Shown here piece by piece: positions 26,359 to 35,428 of a stretch of DNA of 64,000 bases. How positions within the stretch are numbered: the first letter of the stretch is position 1; every line of letters begins with the position of its first letter. The position numbers were made by a program, and so were the translations under genes. The DNA lies in contig CALFXJ010000061.1 of NCBI GenBank assembly GCA_937958105.1, forward strand, positions 62,001 through 126,000, read 5' to 3'. The stretch comes from an uncultured Cellvibrio sp. (lineage in GTDB: Bacteria > Pseudomonadota > Gammaproteobacteria > Pseudomonadales > Cellvibrionaceae). The notes under the pieces were generated by a model. It had not been told where the DNA came from. It was given only the letters and a program-made list of their open reading frames with translations, and did not search any database.

Positions 26359-26949
26359 TTAGGGAGTCGCGTTTTTATCGCGCTTCAGCATGAGCGCGTT
26401 ATATTGGTTGGCCACCAGGGTGGAACGTGCACTGGCCAGTCGTGACTGGTCCTGAAAGGGACCGACGATCACGCGGTGCCATAACTCACCGTTACGTATC
26501 GTTACTTTTTCAATGCGTGCATCAAGATTGAGCAGAATAAGCTGCGCGCGCAGTTTATCGGCATCCGCATTATTTCTGAATGAGCCCACCTGCAGGATGT
26601 ACTCCATCGAATCCGTTTTCGGCGATGCAATCTTTTCAACCGTCTGGGCCGGTTCTGTGGCGGGCACGATCACTTCGCTTTCCTGCAGCAGCTTGTAGAA
26701 ATCGAAACGCGGCTTCGGAACTTTTTCTTCATTGGCCTGTGGACGTGTTGCAGCCTTAGGCGTTTCACGCACTGGTGCTTCCTGTTTTTTTACCGGCTGG
26801 GGTACTACGTCGGCCAGATAAATCAGAAACATGATGAAGGCGCCGAGAATGCCGCCGATCAACAGCCATACCCAGCCCGGTACGGACGGCTTGGCCGGCG
26901 CGCGTCGACGGTTGGAGGAGCGGTTTTTCTTGGCGTAATCTCGAGGCAT
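26359..26949 (-). CDS. ftsN: Cell division protein FtsN, SPOR-domain protein
   Basis: 196 residues. A basic cytoplasmic tail (1-24, rich in Arg/Lys) is followed by one transmembrane helix (about 25-46), a Pro/Lys-rich periplasmic linker, a short FDFYKLLQESEV segment (82-93) resembling the essential FtsN region, and a C-terminal SPOR domain (about 114-190) that binds denuded septal glycan. FtsN triggers septal peptidoglycan synthesis. The position between priA and hslV matches other gammaproteobacteria, which favours FtsN over a generic SPOR protein. Confidence 0.9.
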   Translation of the reverse strand: MPRDYAKKNRSSNRRRAPAKPSVPGWVWLLIGGILGAFIMFLIYLADVVPQPVKKQEAPVRETPKAATRPQANEEKVPKPRFDFYKLLQESEVIVPATEPAQTVEKIASPKTDSMEYILQVGSFRNNADADKLRAQLILLNLDARIEKVTIRNGELWHRVIVGPFQDQSRLASARSTLVANQYNALMLKRDKNATP

Positions 26950-27022
26950 GGCTACTTCATCAAACTCAGGGTGGGCGCATTGTACTTGCGCTGCGCGGGG
27001 GAGTCACTATAAGGCGTGGCTT

Positions 27023-29236
27023 CTAATTCATTTCCTGTGGATCGACATCAATAGACCAGCGTACCCGCTTGCCCAGTGCGTGACTTTCCAGCTGTATGGC
27101 AAGTTGGGCCAGGAGCTGCTGTAAAGGCTTGCGCTGGGCGCTGTTGAATTGCAGCTGATAGCGAAAGCGGTCGCCGCGTCTTTCCATCATCGCCGGCAGT
27201 GGACCGAGATAAGTGAAATGGGGTACAGCAGGCTGTATTTCCTCAGCCAAGGTCCGTGCGAGACGCAAAAACTCCACGGCCAGGTCGGGATGTTTGCTTT
27301 CCGCGCGCAACAGGGCGAGGTGCCGGTAGGGCGGCAGCTGTGTAACCTGCCGTTCGTGCAGGAGCAGCTCAGCCAGTGCGTGGTAGCCCTGCAGCATTAA
27401 CGTCTGCACCAGCGGATGGTCGGTGTGGTGGCTCTGCAGAATCACGGTCCCCGGCTTTTCTGCCCGCCCGGCCCGTCCAGCCACCTGCAGCAGCAGTTGC
27501 CCCATCCGTTCCGGGCCGCGAAAGTCGGTGCTGAACAGACCGGCATCCGCATCAATAATGACCACCAGAGTAACTAGCGGAAAGTGATGTCCTTTAGCCA
27601 GCATCTGGGTGCCAACCAGGATACAGGGTTCTCCTGACTGCACCTCGTCGAGCAGGCGATGCATGGCATGTTTGCCGCGAGTCGAATCCCGATCTACCCG
27701 CAGAATCCGCGTCTGGGGGAACAGCTGGCGCAGGGCTTCCTCGCTGCGCTCCGTACCCTGTCCCAGTGACTGCAGCTGATGGCTGTGGCAGTGGGGGCAG
27801 CGCAGCGGCAGCGGTCGCTGGTGATCACAGTGATGGCAATGCAGGTGGCGCGGCTGTTGGTGGACGGTCATCCTCGCATCGCAATGGTTACAGTTGGCCA
27901 GCCAGCCACAGTCATGACACTGAAGAGTGGGTGCGTAGCCCCGCCGGTTGATAAAAACCAGCACCTGGTGGCGTGCCTGAACCTCTTCAGCAATGGCTTT
28001 CAGGGTTTCCTGGGCAAATCCTTCGTGTAGCGACTGGGCGCGGATGTCGAGCAGCCGGATACTGGGAGGAGATGCGGCGCCCGCCCGGCGCGTGAGCCGC
28101 AGATGCTGATAGCGACCCAGCTGCGCATTGTTCAGGCTCTCCAGTGAAGGTGTAGCGGAGCCCAGCAGCAGGGGAATATCGAGTTGGCTGGCCCGTTTTA
28201 CGGCCAGGTCCCGTGCTGAGTAGCGAAAGCCGTCCTGCTGCTTGAATGAGTTGTCATGTTCCTCGTCTACGATGATGATGCCCGGCGCCTTAAGTGGCGT
28301 AAAAATCGCCGAACGTGTGCCAATGATCACTTTTGCGATGCCGTCACGAGCTTGGAGCCAGGCATCCAGTCGTTCCCGGTCGTTGAGGCCTGAATGGAGT
28401 GTCACTACCGGCACGGCAAATCTCTGCTGGAAGCGGCGGAGCGTCTGGGGCGTAAGACCAATTTCAGGGATTAGAACCAGCGCCTGCTTGCCTTCGGCCA
28501 AGGTGCGTGCAATGGCCTGCAGATAGATCTCTGTTTTGCCGCTGCCGGTAGCACCATCCAACAGGCTCACCTGGAATTTCCCCAGCGCAACGGCCTCCAG
28601 CGCCTTGGTCTGCTCGGAGTTCAATGGTAACGCCTGCTCGCGCAATATTACTGGGTCTGGGGTGGGTGTAAGCACTCGCTCACTGCACGCGATCAGCCTT
28701 TTAGACAGGAGGGGTTTAGTGGCAGACAGGGGAATCTCAAGGGCTTGGAGATCACTCCGGCTCAAATAAGGACGCTCCTGCAAGGCAGACAAAAGGGCTG
28801 CCTGACGAGGGGCCCGCTTGAGGCTGCCACTTGGCAAACCTTTACCCTCTGTCGTGAGATGAAAAACGGCTTCCGTGCGCAGTCTGGCCGCTTCGCCCTG
28901 GCGCAAAAGTGCGGGAAGAGCAGTATGTAAGGCCTCACCAACCGGACATTGATAGTACTCTGATGCCCAAAGGCATAGCTCCAGCAGATCGGGTGTGAAG
29001 GCTGGAACATCATCTATTCGGGCCAAAGCGTGACGCAACTGTGCAGGTGCGACGGAAGCCTCATTGTGTACGGCCAGCAGTACCCCAATGACCTCCTGTC
29101 GCCCGAAGGGCAGGCGCAGCAGGGTTCCCGGTTGCCAGCGTGCCGCCTGCTCCGGCGGAACATCTACCGGTGGCAGGTAATCAAAACGCCGACGAAGAGG
29201 CGTGGGGATGGCAACCTGAAAAAGCACAATGGACAT
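27023..29236 (-). CDS. priA: Primosomal replication restart helicase PriA
   Basis: 737 residues, the usual length. An N-terminal DNA-binding domain (1-200) precedes the superfamily 2 helicase core with Walker A GATGSGKT (228-235) and DEEH box (324-327). The zinc-binding insert carries eight cysteines at 440, 443, 449, 452, 467, 470, 480 and 483. PriA recognises stalled forks and reloads the replicative helicase. The minus-strand order priA-ftsN is conserved. It diverges from rpmE across a shared 220-base region. The DnaT-domain gene at 62443-63582 could be a functional partner. Confidence 0.97.
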   Translation of the reverse strand: MSIVLFQVAIPTPLRRRFDYLPPVDVPPEQAARWQPGTLLRLPFGRQEVIGVLLAVHNEASVAPAQLRHALARIDDVPAFTPDLLELCLWASEYYQCPVGEALHTALPALLRQGEAARLRTEAVFHLTTEGKGLPSGSLKRAPRQAALLSALQERPYLSRSDLQALEIPLSATKPLLSKRLIACSERVLTPTPDPVILREQALPLNSEQTKALEAVALGKFQVSLLDGATGSGKTEIYLQAIARTLAEGKQALVLIPEIGLTPQTLRRFQQRFAVPVVTLHSGLNDRERLDAWLQARDGIAKVIIGTRSAIFTPLKAPGIIIVDEEHDNSFKQQDGFRYSARDLAVKRASQLDIPLLLGSATPSLESLNNAQLGRYQHLRLTRRAGAASPPSIRLLDIRAQSLHEGFAQETLKAIAEEVQARHQVLVFINRRGYAPTLQCHDCGWLANCNHCDARMTVHQQPRHLHCHHCDHQRPLPLRCPHCHSHQLQSLGQGTERSEEALRQLFPQTRILRVDRDSTRGKHAMHRLLDEVQSGEPCILVGTQMLAKGHHFPLVTLVVIIDADAGLFSTDFRGPERMGQLLLQVAGRAGRAEKPGTVILQSHHTDHPLVQTLMLQGYHALAELLLHERQVTQLPPYRHLALLRAESKHPDLAVEFLRLARTLAEEIQPAVPHFTYLGPLPAMMERRGDRFRYQLQFNSAQRKPLQQLLAQLAIQLESHALGKRVRWSIDVDPQEMN

Positions 29237-29313
29237 CGGTAAAGTTCTTGGAAATTGATCGGAAACGGCAGGCAGGATAACGCATAACTATCTCCAAGGG
29301 CGCGCGGTTTCAC

Positions 29314-29337
29314 TGCCTCCAGAGGCATCATTTTTTT
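29314..29337 (+). terminator. Terminator-like hairpin in the priA/rpmE divergent region
   Basis: TGCCT (29314-29318) pairs with AGGCA (29323-29327) around CCAG, and seven T residues follow at 29331-29337. No plus-strand gene ends here. It sits just upstream of the predicted rpmE promoter, where it could block stray transcription into rpmE, or it may be chance. Confidence 0.35.
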
Positions 29338-29338
29338 C

Positions 29339-29366
29339 TTGCGTTATGAAAGGATTCTGATAGTAT
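29339..29366 (+). promoter_or_regulatory. Sigma-70-type promoter for rpmE
   Basis: TTGCGT (29339-29344) and TAGTAT (29361-29366) are separated by 16 bases and lie about 90 bases before the rpmE start. This is the best promoter match in the divergent region on this strand. Confidence 0.5.
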
Positions 29367-29456
29367 CCCCGCTCTTTAAATTCGTCCTACCACCAACCGT
29401 TGTGCGGTGCTCGACGAATGCTCGGGTGGCGGCACAAAAAACGACAGGCAAACACC

Positions 29457-29675
29457 ATGAAACCAGAAATTCATCCCGAATACACTGAAGTAGCTGTTAA
29501 CTGCAGCTGCGGCAACACCTTTAAAACCCGCTCTACCCTGGGTAAAGACTTCCACGTGGACGTGTGCAACGAATGCCACCCTTTCTACACTGGTAAGCAG
29601 AAAATGGTAGATACTGGTGGTCGTATCGATCGCTTCACCAAGCGCTTCAGCAGCCGCATCGGTGGCAAGAAGTAA
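29457..29675 (+). CDS. rpmE: 50S ribosomal protein L31, zinc-binding form
   Basis: 72 residues starting MKPEIHPEYTEV. Four cysteines (C16, C18, C37, C40, in NCSCGN and CNECHPF) form the zinc site of the C+ type of L31. L31 bridges the two ribosomal subunits. A longer frame beginning at 29400 has no homology before the conserved methionine. A very strong intrinsic terminator lies 50 bases past the stop, inside the next open frame. Confidence 0.96.
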   Translation: MKPEIHPEYTEVAVNCSCGNTFKTRSTLGKDFHVDVCNECHPFYTGKQKMVDTGGRIDRFTKRFSSRIGGKK

Positions 29676-29687
29676 GATAGCCAAGGG

Positions 29688-30524
29688 ATGCTTTCTCGCT
29701 TATTGCCGGGAAAAAACCTTCCAGAAACGCCGAAAGCATTTGCTTTCGGCGTTTTTGTTTGGGTGGCGCTCTGGGGGAGTTTTGTTCAGGCAGGTTGTCT
29801 TGCGACGCGCGTGGATGAAACCGTACGTCTGGGGCACATAATAGACGGGGATACGCTGCGTCTGCAGGACGGACGGCGCATTCGGGTGCTGGGTATCAAT
29901 ACTCCGGAGGTGGCGCGCAAAGGTCTTCCCGGTCAGGCGCTTGGGGCAGAAGCAACTACTGCCAGTCGCCAGTTTCTGCCCAAGGAGCAGGTGCTCCATC
30001 TCGTCTATGATCGCGAACGCAAAGACCGTTATGGTCGGGAGCTTGCGCATGTGTACAACGCGCAGCGGCAGAACCTGGCAGCTCACCTGCTCGAACAAGG
30101 GCTGGCTTTGCAGGTGGTGGTCCCGCCCAACATCAGTGGCATGGACTGTCTGGTGCAGCAGGAGGCGGTGGCGCGTCAGAAGAAACGAGGCGTATGGCGG
30201 GAAGCTGAATGGCAGCTGCGGTCCGCAGCGGATCTCGATCTGACTCACACCGGCTTCAGTCGTATCAAAGGAAAAGTGACGAAGGTCAGTGTGAAGCGTG
30301 ACGTCTGGCTCGAGCTGGATGGCCCGGTGGTCATCAGGATTGCCCAAGGCGATCTGACATATTTTGATGATCAGCAGTGGCAGTCGTGGCTGGGGAAATC
30401 GGTGGAGGTGCGCGGCTGGTTGATTAACCGCGCCAGCGAGCTTCAGCGCAAGCGCGGGTTCAAGCCACTGCAATTGCAGGTTCGTCATCCCTTAATGTTT
30501 GAAAAATCTCCGCGCAAACAATAG
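29688..30524 (+). CDS. Thermonuclease-like (SNase) secreted nuclease
   Basis: 278 residues from the ATG at 29688. A hydrophobic segment (about 17-36) looks like a signal peptide. The staphylococcal-nuclease fold follows: IIDGDTLRL (51-59), IRVLGINTPE (65-74) and DRYGRELAHVY supply the calcium-binding and catalytic Asp/Glu/Arg residues. A C-terminal beta-rich region (about 195-270) may be an OB-like domain. The order rpmE-nuclease also occurs in Pseudomonas. The start is unsettled: AAGGG abuts the ATG without spacing, and codons 13-24 encode the rpmE terminator hairpin. A GTG at 29763, just past it, is an alternative but would shorten the signal peptide. Probable role: periplasmic or extracellular nucleic-acid cleavage. 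Confidence 0.82.
   Translation: MLSRLLPGKNLPETPKAFAFGVFVWVALWGSFVQAGCLATRVDETVRLGHIIDGDTLRLQDGRRIRVLGINTPEVARKGLPGQALGAEATTASRQFLPKEQVLHLVYDRERKDRYGRELAHVYNAQRQNLAAHLLEQGLALQVVVPPNISGMDCLVQQEAVARQKKRGVWREAEWQLRSAADLDLTHTGFSRIKGKVTKVSVKRDVWLELDGPVVIRIAQGDLTYFDDQQWQSWLGKSVEVRGWLINRASELQRKRGFKPLQLQVRHPLMFEKSPRKQ
29726..29760 (+). terminator. Strong intrinsic terminator of rpmE, within the nuclease reading frame
   Basis: A perfect 13-bp stem (29726-29738 with 29741-29753) is followed by TTTTTGTTT. This is among the strongest intrinsic terminators in the window. It lies 50 bases after the rpmE stop and inside codons 13-24 of the downstream nuclease frame. Confidence 0.9.
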
Positions 30525-30529
30525 TGTGT

Positions 30530-33010
30530 TTAGAACAACTCCTCCGGCAGCACTTCATCTGCAGCCTGTTCGGTGCCTGACGATGAACTGTCACCCGCCT
30601 GCGGTACATCTTCTGCGCGGAAGATCTCGAAGATCGCATCCGGATCGCCGGGTTGTGCCCGTGCGCCAGTGTCGCGGTTAATGCGTACCGTCACTATGCC
30701 ATTAGGTTGCGGAGCTATTTTTTCTTCAACGCCATCAAGAGCGGTACGCATAAAATCTATCCAGATCGGCAATGCGGCTGACCCGCCATACTCCGTCCTG
30801 CCCAGCAGCGTATTCTGATCGAAGCCGACCCAGGTAATGGCGACCACATCAGGGTTATACCCCGCGAACCAGGTATCCCGCGGGCCATTGGTTGTACCTG
30901 TCTTGCCACCAATATCACTGCGATCCAGTTTGCGGGCCAGACGGCCTGTTCCCAGGGTAATGACATCTTTGAGCATGGAGTCAATGATGTAGGCCACTCG
31001 CTCTTCAATAATGCGCGGGGCGTAGCGGGTGGTATCGATGGGCTGGGGCGTGATGTCGTTCGTCAGGGATTGCTCAAACGGGATATAACCCGGCTCTTCA
31101 TCCGGCAACATTTCCAGCAAGGCCGCTGCCTGACGGGCTGCCTCCGCCTGTTCGCATTCTTTGCATACGATCAAAGGCTGAGCTTCATAAACAACCTCTC
31201 CGGATGCATCTTCAATGCGGGTCACCAGGTGTGGCTCAATCTTAAAGCCGCCGTTGGCAAAGGTGGCGTACCCAGTGGCCATTTGCAGCGGTGTCAGGGC
31301 GTGGGTGCCCAGTGCCAGGGTCAGGTCGCGGGGAAACTGCGTTTTATCAAAGCCAAAACGCTCCAGGCTGTCGAGGGCTTTTTCCAGTCCCAGGCTGCGC
31401 AGCAGGCGAATTGATACGAGGTTGCGGGAGCGGTACAAGCCCTGGCGCAGACGAATGGGACCGGAGAATTTACCGTCGTCATTTTCGGGGCGCCAGGAAA
31501 CGCCGGTAGCTGTATCCTCAATGACGATAGGGGCATCATTGATGATGGAAGCTGGGGTGAAACCATTTTCAAGAGCAGCCGTGTAGAAAAACGGCTTAAA
31601 GGCAGAGCCCGGCTGCCGGGCACCCTGCACCGCACGATTAAAGTGGCTCTGACGGAAGTCAAAACCGCCTACCAGCGCGAGTATGGCTCCATTCTGGGGA
31701 TTGAGCGCGACCAGCGTGCCTTGCACGGCAGGAACCTGGGTTAGGCGCCAGGAGCCTTCCAGATCCCGGGCGATACGGACGACGTCACCATAATGGAGAA
31801 AGTCTCCCGCTGTTGTGGGGGCAGGCCCACGGCGATCCTCGCTGATATACGGGCGTGCAGTAGAGAGTCCCTGCTCCCAGCCCAGTTCGATAAGCTCTCC
31901 GGACCCTGTAATAGCTTTAACCGACTGCTCGCCAACTTCAGTGATGGCTGCGGCTTCCAAGCCACCGAAATTCGGAATATCCCGCAGCTTTTCCCGCCAA
32001 TCGCTGAAATCATCCGTTGTTGAGGCTTCCAGTCGCTGTTCCGGTCCGCGGTAGCCATGCCGCTGATCATAGCTGAGCAGACCGCTGATCACGGAAGCCT
32101 GGGCGCTTGCCTGCATCTTGCTGTCGACGCTGGTGTAAACCCGGTAGCCATCATTGTAGGCATTCTCGCCAAAACGGTCGAAAACCTCTTTCCTGGCCAG
32201 CTCGGCTACATATGGGGCGTAGAGATCCAGTGTGAGGCCGTGGTAGGTCGTGTGAATAGGTTCGCTGCGGGCGGCATCATGAGTGGCCTTGTCGATATAA
32301 CCCAGCTTCAGCATCCGCCCGATAATCCAGTTGCGGCGTACCAAGGCCCGTTGGGGGTTGGCCAGCGGGTTATAGGCAGATGGTGCCTTCAGGCTCCCGA
32401 CGATAGTTGCATGTTGCGCTAAAGAGAGTTCGCTGGCGTCTTTTCCATAATAAATCTGCGCAGCGGCTTGCAGCCCATAGGCCCTATTGCCGAAAAACAT
32501 CTTATTGCTGAAGAGCTCAAGAATCTCTTCTTTTGTGAGCTGCCGCTCAATTTGAAAAGAAAGTAGGATTTCATTGAACTTTCTCGAGAATACTTGTTTG
32601 CGGGTCAGGAAGAAGTCGCGCGCCAGCTGCATGGTGATGGTGCTGCCGCCAGATTGGATTTGGCCTGTTTGCAATAATTGTGAACCGGCTCGCAACAGCC
32701 CTCTTAGCGAAACGCCATGATGGTCGTAGAATTCGGCGTCTTCTGCTGCCAGTAAGGCTTTGATATATAAGGGAGGAAGCTCTTCGAAGGACAATGGGGT
32801 GCGACGTTGTTCGCCAAATTCACCAATTAATTGATTGTCCCTTGAATAAACGCGTAAAGGGGTCTGTAATTTAACTTGCTTTAACGTTTCGACCGACGGC
32901 AGATTTGGGCTCAAGTAGAGATACATGCCAGCCAGTGTCACCAAAGTAACGCTGAAGCCGGAAAGTAACAACCAGAAAAAGGCTTTCAACCAGGTTTTTT
33001 TAATAGGCAT
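30530..33010 (-). CDS. mrcA: Penicillin-binding protein 1A, bifunctional peptidoglycan synthase
   Basis: 826 residues from the ATG at 33010 (MPIKKTWLKAFFWL); a longer frame from 33061 has no ribosome site. One transmembrane helix lies at about 8-32. The GT51 glycosyltransferase domain follows with E90 in AAEDAEFYDHHG, then a PBP1A-type OB insertion, and a transpeptidase domain with SxxK serine S469 in PGSAFKPF, an SRN box and KTGTT. It polymerises and cross-links glycan strands in the periplasm. It is divergent from pilM, the arrangement seen in Pseudomonas (ponA/pilM), and convergent with the nuclease gene, with only 5 bases between stops. Confidence 0.96.
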   Translation of the reverse strand: MPIKKTWLKAFFWLLLSGFSVTLVTLAGMYLYLSPNLPSVETLKQVKLQTPLRVYSRDNQLIGEFGEQRRTPLSFEELPPLYIKALLAAEDAEFYDHHGVSLRGLLRAGSQLLQTGQIQSGGSTITMQLARDFFLTRKQVFSRKFNEILLSFQIERQLTKEEILELFSNKMFFGNRAYGLQAAAQIYYGKDASELSLAQHATIVGSLKAPSAYNPLANPQRALVRRNWIIGRMLKLGYIDKATHDAARSEPIHTTYHGLTLDLYAPYVAELARKEVFDRFGENAYNDGYRVYTSVDSKMQASAQASVISGLLSYDQRHGYRGPEQRLEASTTDDFSDWREKLRDIPNFGGLEAAAITEVGEQSVKAITGSGELIELGWEQGLSTARPYISEDRRGPAPTTAGDFLHYGDVVRIARDLEGSWRLTQVPAVQGTLVALNPQNGAILALVGGFDFRQSHFNRAVQGARQPGSAFKPFFYTAALENGFTPASIINDAPIVIEDTATGVSWRPENDDGKFSGPIRLRQGLYRSRNLVSIRLLRSLGLEKALDSLERFGFDKTQFPRDLTLALGTHALTPLQMATGYATFANGGFKIEPHLVTRIEDASGEVVYEAQPLIVCKECEQAEAARQAAALLEMLPDEEPGYIPFEQSLTNDITPQPIDTTRYAPRIIEERVAYIIDSMLKDVITLGTGRLARKLDRSDIGGKTGTTNGPRDTWFAGYNPDVVAITWVGFDQNTLLGRTEYGGSAALPIWIDFMRTALDGVEEKIAPQPNGIVTVRINRDTGARAQPGDPDAIFEIFRAEDVPQAGDSSSSGTEQAADEVLPEELF

Positions 33011-33100
33011 TTTTTCTAACGGAATTAATAAGTTAGGAGTTTTGCGACAATTGGCGGGCATTATACGGGCTTTTTCCCTGTTTACATATCAGCTGGTTTG

Positions 33101-33128
33101 TTGCAGGCTTAAGTTAAAGTGCTATAAC
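33101..33128 (+). promoter_or_regulatory. Sigma-70-type promoter for the pilMNOPQ operon
   Basis: TTGCAG (33101-33106), a 16-base spacer and TATAAC (33123-33128) lie 36 bases before the pilM ATG. Both boxes match the consensus at five and five of six positions. Confidence 0.65.
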
Positions 33129-33164
33129 ATAAACAGCGTCTAAGTTACGGATATAGATAGAAAA

Positions 33165-34232
33165 ATGGGCATCTTAGGCTTCCTCGAGAAAAAAGCTAAA
33201 CCAGTGTTGGGGCTGGATATCAGTTCAACGTCGGTCAAATTGCTTGAATTAAGCCGCCACGGTGATCGCTATCGTGTCGAGACTTATGCTGTCAGAGCTC
33301 TCCCGCCAAACGCGGTGGTGGAGAAAAACATTAATGATCAGGAGGCTGTCGCCGAGGTCATCAAAGCAGTCGTCAAACAATCCAAGACCAAGCTTAAGCA
33401 TGTAGCTGTGGCCGTGGCAGGTTCAGCAGTCATTACCAAGGTAATCGACATGCCCGCTGGATTGAGTGACGATGCGATGGAAACTCAGATCTCCCTCGAA
33501 GCTGATCAATATATTCCCTTCCCTCTTGAAGAAGTAGCCATCGATTTTGAAGTTCAGGGTGAGTCTCCTCGTAACCCTGATCAGGTTGAGGTGCTGCTGG
33601 CTGCCTGTCGTCGTGAGAACGTTGAAATGCGGGCAAACGTTCTTGAGCTGGCCGATCTGACACCAGAAAAGGTTGATGTGGAAGCCTACAGTATGGAGCG
33701 TGCCTACGAGCTGATTGCTGATCAACTGGAGGATCAGGACGGACAGGTCGTGGCTATCATTGATATTGGCGCCACCATGACTACGCTCAGTGTATTGGTG
33801 GACGGCAAGACGGTTTACACCCGGGAACAGCTTTTCGGAGGCAAACAGCTGACGGAAGAGATTCAGCGCCGTTATGGACTCTCCATGGAGGAGGCCGGCC
33901 TGGCGAAAAAACAGGGCGGTTTGCCGGATGACTACGAGACTGAGGTGCTGGGTCCATTTAAAGAGGCCGTGGTGCAGCAGGTGACTCGTTCGTTGCAGTT
34001 CTTCTTCTCTGCCAGCCAATACAACGATGTGGATTACATCGTTCTGGCCGGCGGCGTTGCCTCAATGGACGGCCTGGTCGGGTTGATTGAGGAAAAACTG
34101 GGTACCCAGACGGTAGTGGCCAATCCCTTTGCCGGAATGTCGGTGTCTTCACGAGTCAACGCAGTAGCGCTGGCCAATGATGCTCCTTCGTTGATGATAG
34201 CCACTGGCTTGGCAATGAGGAGTTTTGACTGA
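33165..34232 (+). CDS. pilM: Type IV pilus inner-membrane platform protein PilM
   Basis: 355 residues with an actin/FtsA-like ATPase fold: phosphate loop region VLGLDISSTSVKLLEL near residue 16 and the second phosphate motif AIIDIGATMTTLSVL near 200. PilM is cytoplasmic and binds the N-terminal INLLPWR peptide of PilN, linking the pilus motor to the alignment complex. It is the first gene of pilMNOPQ; its stop overlaps the pilN start by one base (TGATGG). Confidence 0.95.
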   Translation: MGILGFLEKKAKPVLGLDISSTSVKLLELSRHGDRYRVETYAVRALPPNAVVEKNINDQEAVAEVIKAVVKQSKTKLKHVAVAVAGSAVITKVIDMPAGLSDDAMETQISLEADQYIPFPLEEVAIDFEVQGESPRNPDQVEVLLAACRRENVEMRANVLELADLTPEKVDVEAYSMERAYELIADQLEDQDGQVVAIIDIGATMTTLSVLVDGKTVYTREQLFGGKQLTEEIQRRYGLSMEEAGLAKKQGGLPDDYETEVLGPFKEAVVQQVTRSLQFFFSASQYNDVDYIVLAGGVASMDGLVGLIEEKLGTQTVVANPFAGMSVSSRVNAVALANDAPSLMIATGLAMRSFD

Positions 34233-34813
34233 TGGCAAAGATTAACTTATTACCCTGGCGTGAAGCCTATCGTAAGGAAAAGAAAGAGCAGTTTATCGCG
34301 ATACTGGTTGGGGTCTTTGTTCTGTCAGCGGTATTGGCCTATGCCTGGATTTCCAGTGTCGAGTCAGCGATAGAAAATCAGAAATCACGTAACCGCCTGC
34401 TGGAGACTGAGATTGCTGCCCTGGAGAAACAGGTGCAGGAAATTGCGGAATTGAAAAAAGTTCGTGATGATCTGCTGACGCGTATCAAGGTCATCCAGGA
34501 TCTCGAAGGAACGCGCCCCGTCATTGTCCGTTACTTTGATGATCTCGTGCGGGCTGTACCGGATGGGGTGCACTTGAATTCTGTGGTGCGTAAGGGGGAT
34601 GTTATCAGCCTTGAAGGCATAGCCGAATCGACGAACCGGGTATCAAGCTTTATGCGAAATCTCGATCAGTCCGATTGGTTCACTGCTCCCAACCTTACGT
34701 CAGTAACCGCTGCGCCTGCAGAAGGGGAGCAAGCCAATTCATTCAGAATGACTGTACGCACGTCCGCTCCGCAGGAGCAAGCCGATGCGACTGCAAATGA
34801 GGAGGGTAAATAA
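34232..34813 (+). CDS. pilN: Type IV pilus alignment protein PilN
   Basis: 193 residues. It begins MAKINLLPWRE, the PilM-binding motif, followed by one transmembrane helix (about 21-41), a coiled-coil segment (about 45-85) and a periplasmic ferredoxin-like domain. PilN pairs with PilO in the periplasm to align the pilus machine. It overlaps pilM by one base. Confidence 0.94.
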   Translation: MAKINLLPWREAYRKEKKEQFIAILVGVFVLSAVLAYAWISSVESAIENQKSRNRLLETEIAALEKQVQEIAELKKVRDDLLTRIKVIQDLEGTRPVIVRYFDDLVRAVPDGVHLNSVVRKGDVISLEGIAESTNRVSSFMRNLDQSDWFTAPNLTSVTAAPAEGEQANSFRMTVRTSAPQEQADATANEEGK

Positions 34814-34814
34814 C

Positions 34815-35426
34815 ATGTCATTTGCAGAATTCCGAGAGCAGCTCCAAAACTTCGATGTAAACGACATTGATTTTGAAAAAATGGGTATATGGCCAGCACC
34901 TGCGAAGGTTTTTGTAGCGGTGCTGCTGATTGCGGTTGTATTTGCGGCGACTTATTACGTATGGATTAAAGATCTGAACGTGCAGCTTGAATCCATTGTT
35001 AAAAAAGAGACTACATTAAAAGAGACTTACAAGAAAAAAAGCTTTGAAGCGGCCAATCTTGAGGCCTATCGGGCCCAGATGGTCGAAATGAAAACTACCT
35101 TCGAGTCATTGTTATCACGCCTACCTACAGATACAGAAGTTCCTGGATTGCTGGAAGACATCGATACTCGTGGTTCTGAAAGCGGCTTGACGATCAACAG
35201 TATCAAACTGGAGGCAGAGCGAGCTGCAGAATACTACATTGAACTTCCTATCAGTATTGACGTTGAGGGGGGGTATCATGACCTGGGTGGCTTTGTCAGC
35301 GGTGTAGCAGGAATGCCCCGTATTGTTACATTGCATGATTATTCAATTACGCGAAAGCAAAACAGTGCGGAACTGGCCATGAAAATATCCGCGAAAACCT
35401 ATCGTTATAAATCGCAGGAGCAATAG
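34815..35426 (+). CDS. pilO: Type IV pilus alignment protein PilO
   Basis: 203 residues from the ATG at 34815, which has GGAGGG eight bases upstream, one base after the pilN stop. One transmembrane helix (about 30-50) precedes a coiled coil (about 52-90) and a periplasmic ferredoxin-like domain. PilO heterodimerises with PilN and contacts PilP. An in-frame ATG at 34785 lies inside pilN and lacks a ribosome site. Confidence 0.94.
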   Translation: MSFAEFREQLQNFDVNDIDFEKMGIWPAPAKVFVAVLLIAVVFAATYYVWIKDLNVQLESIVKKETTLKETYKKKSFEAANLEAYRAQMVEMKTTFESLLSRLPTDTEVPGLLEDIDTRGSESGLTINSIKLEAERAAEYYIELPISIDVEGGYHDLGGFVSGVAGMPRIVTLHDYSITRKQNSAELAMKISAKTYRYKSQEQ

Positions 35427-35428
35427 AA

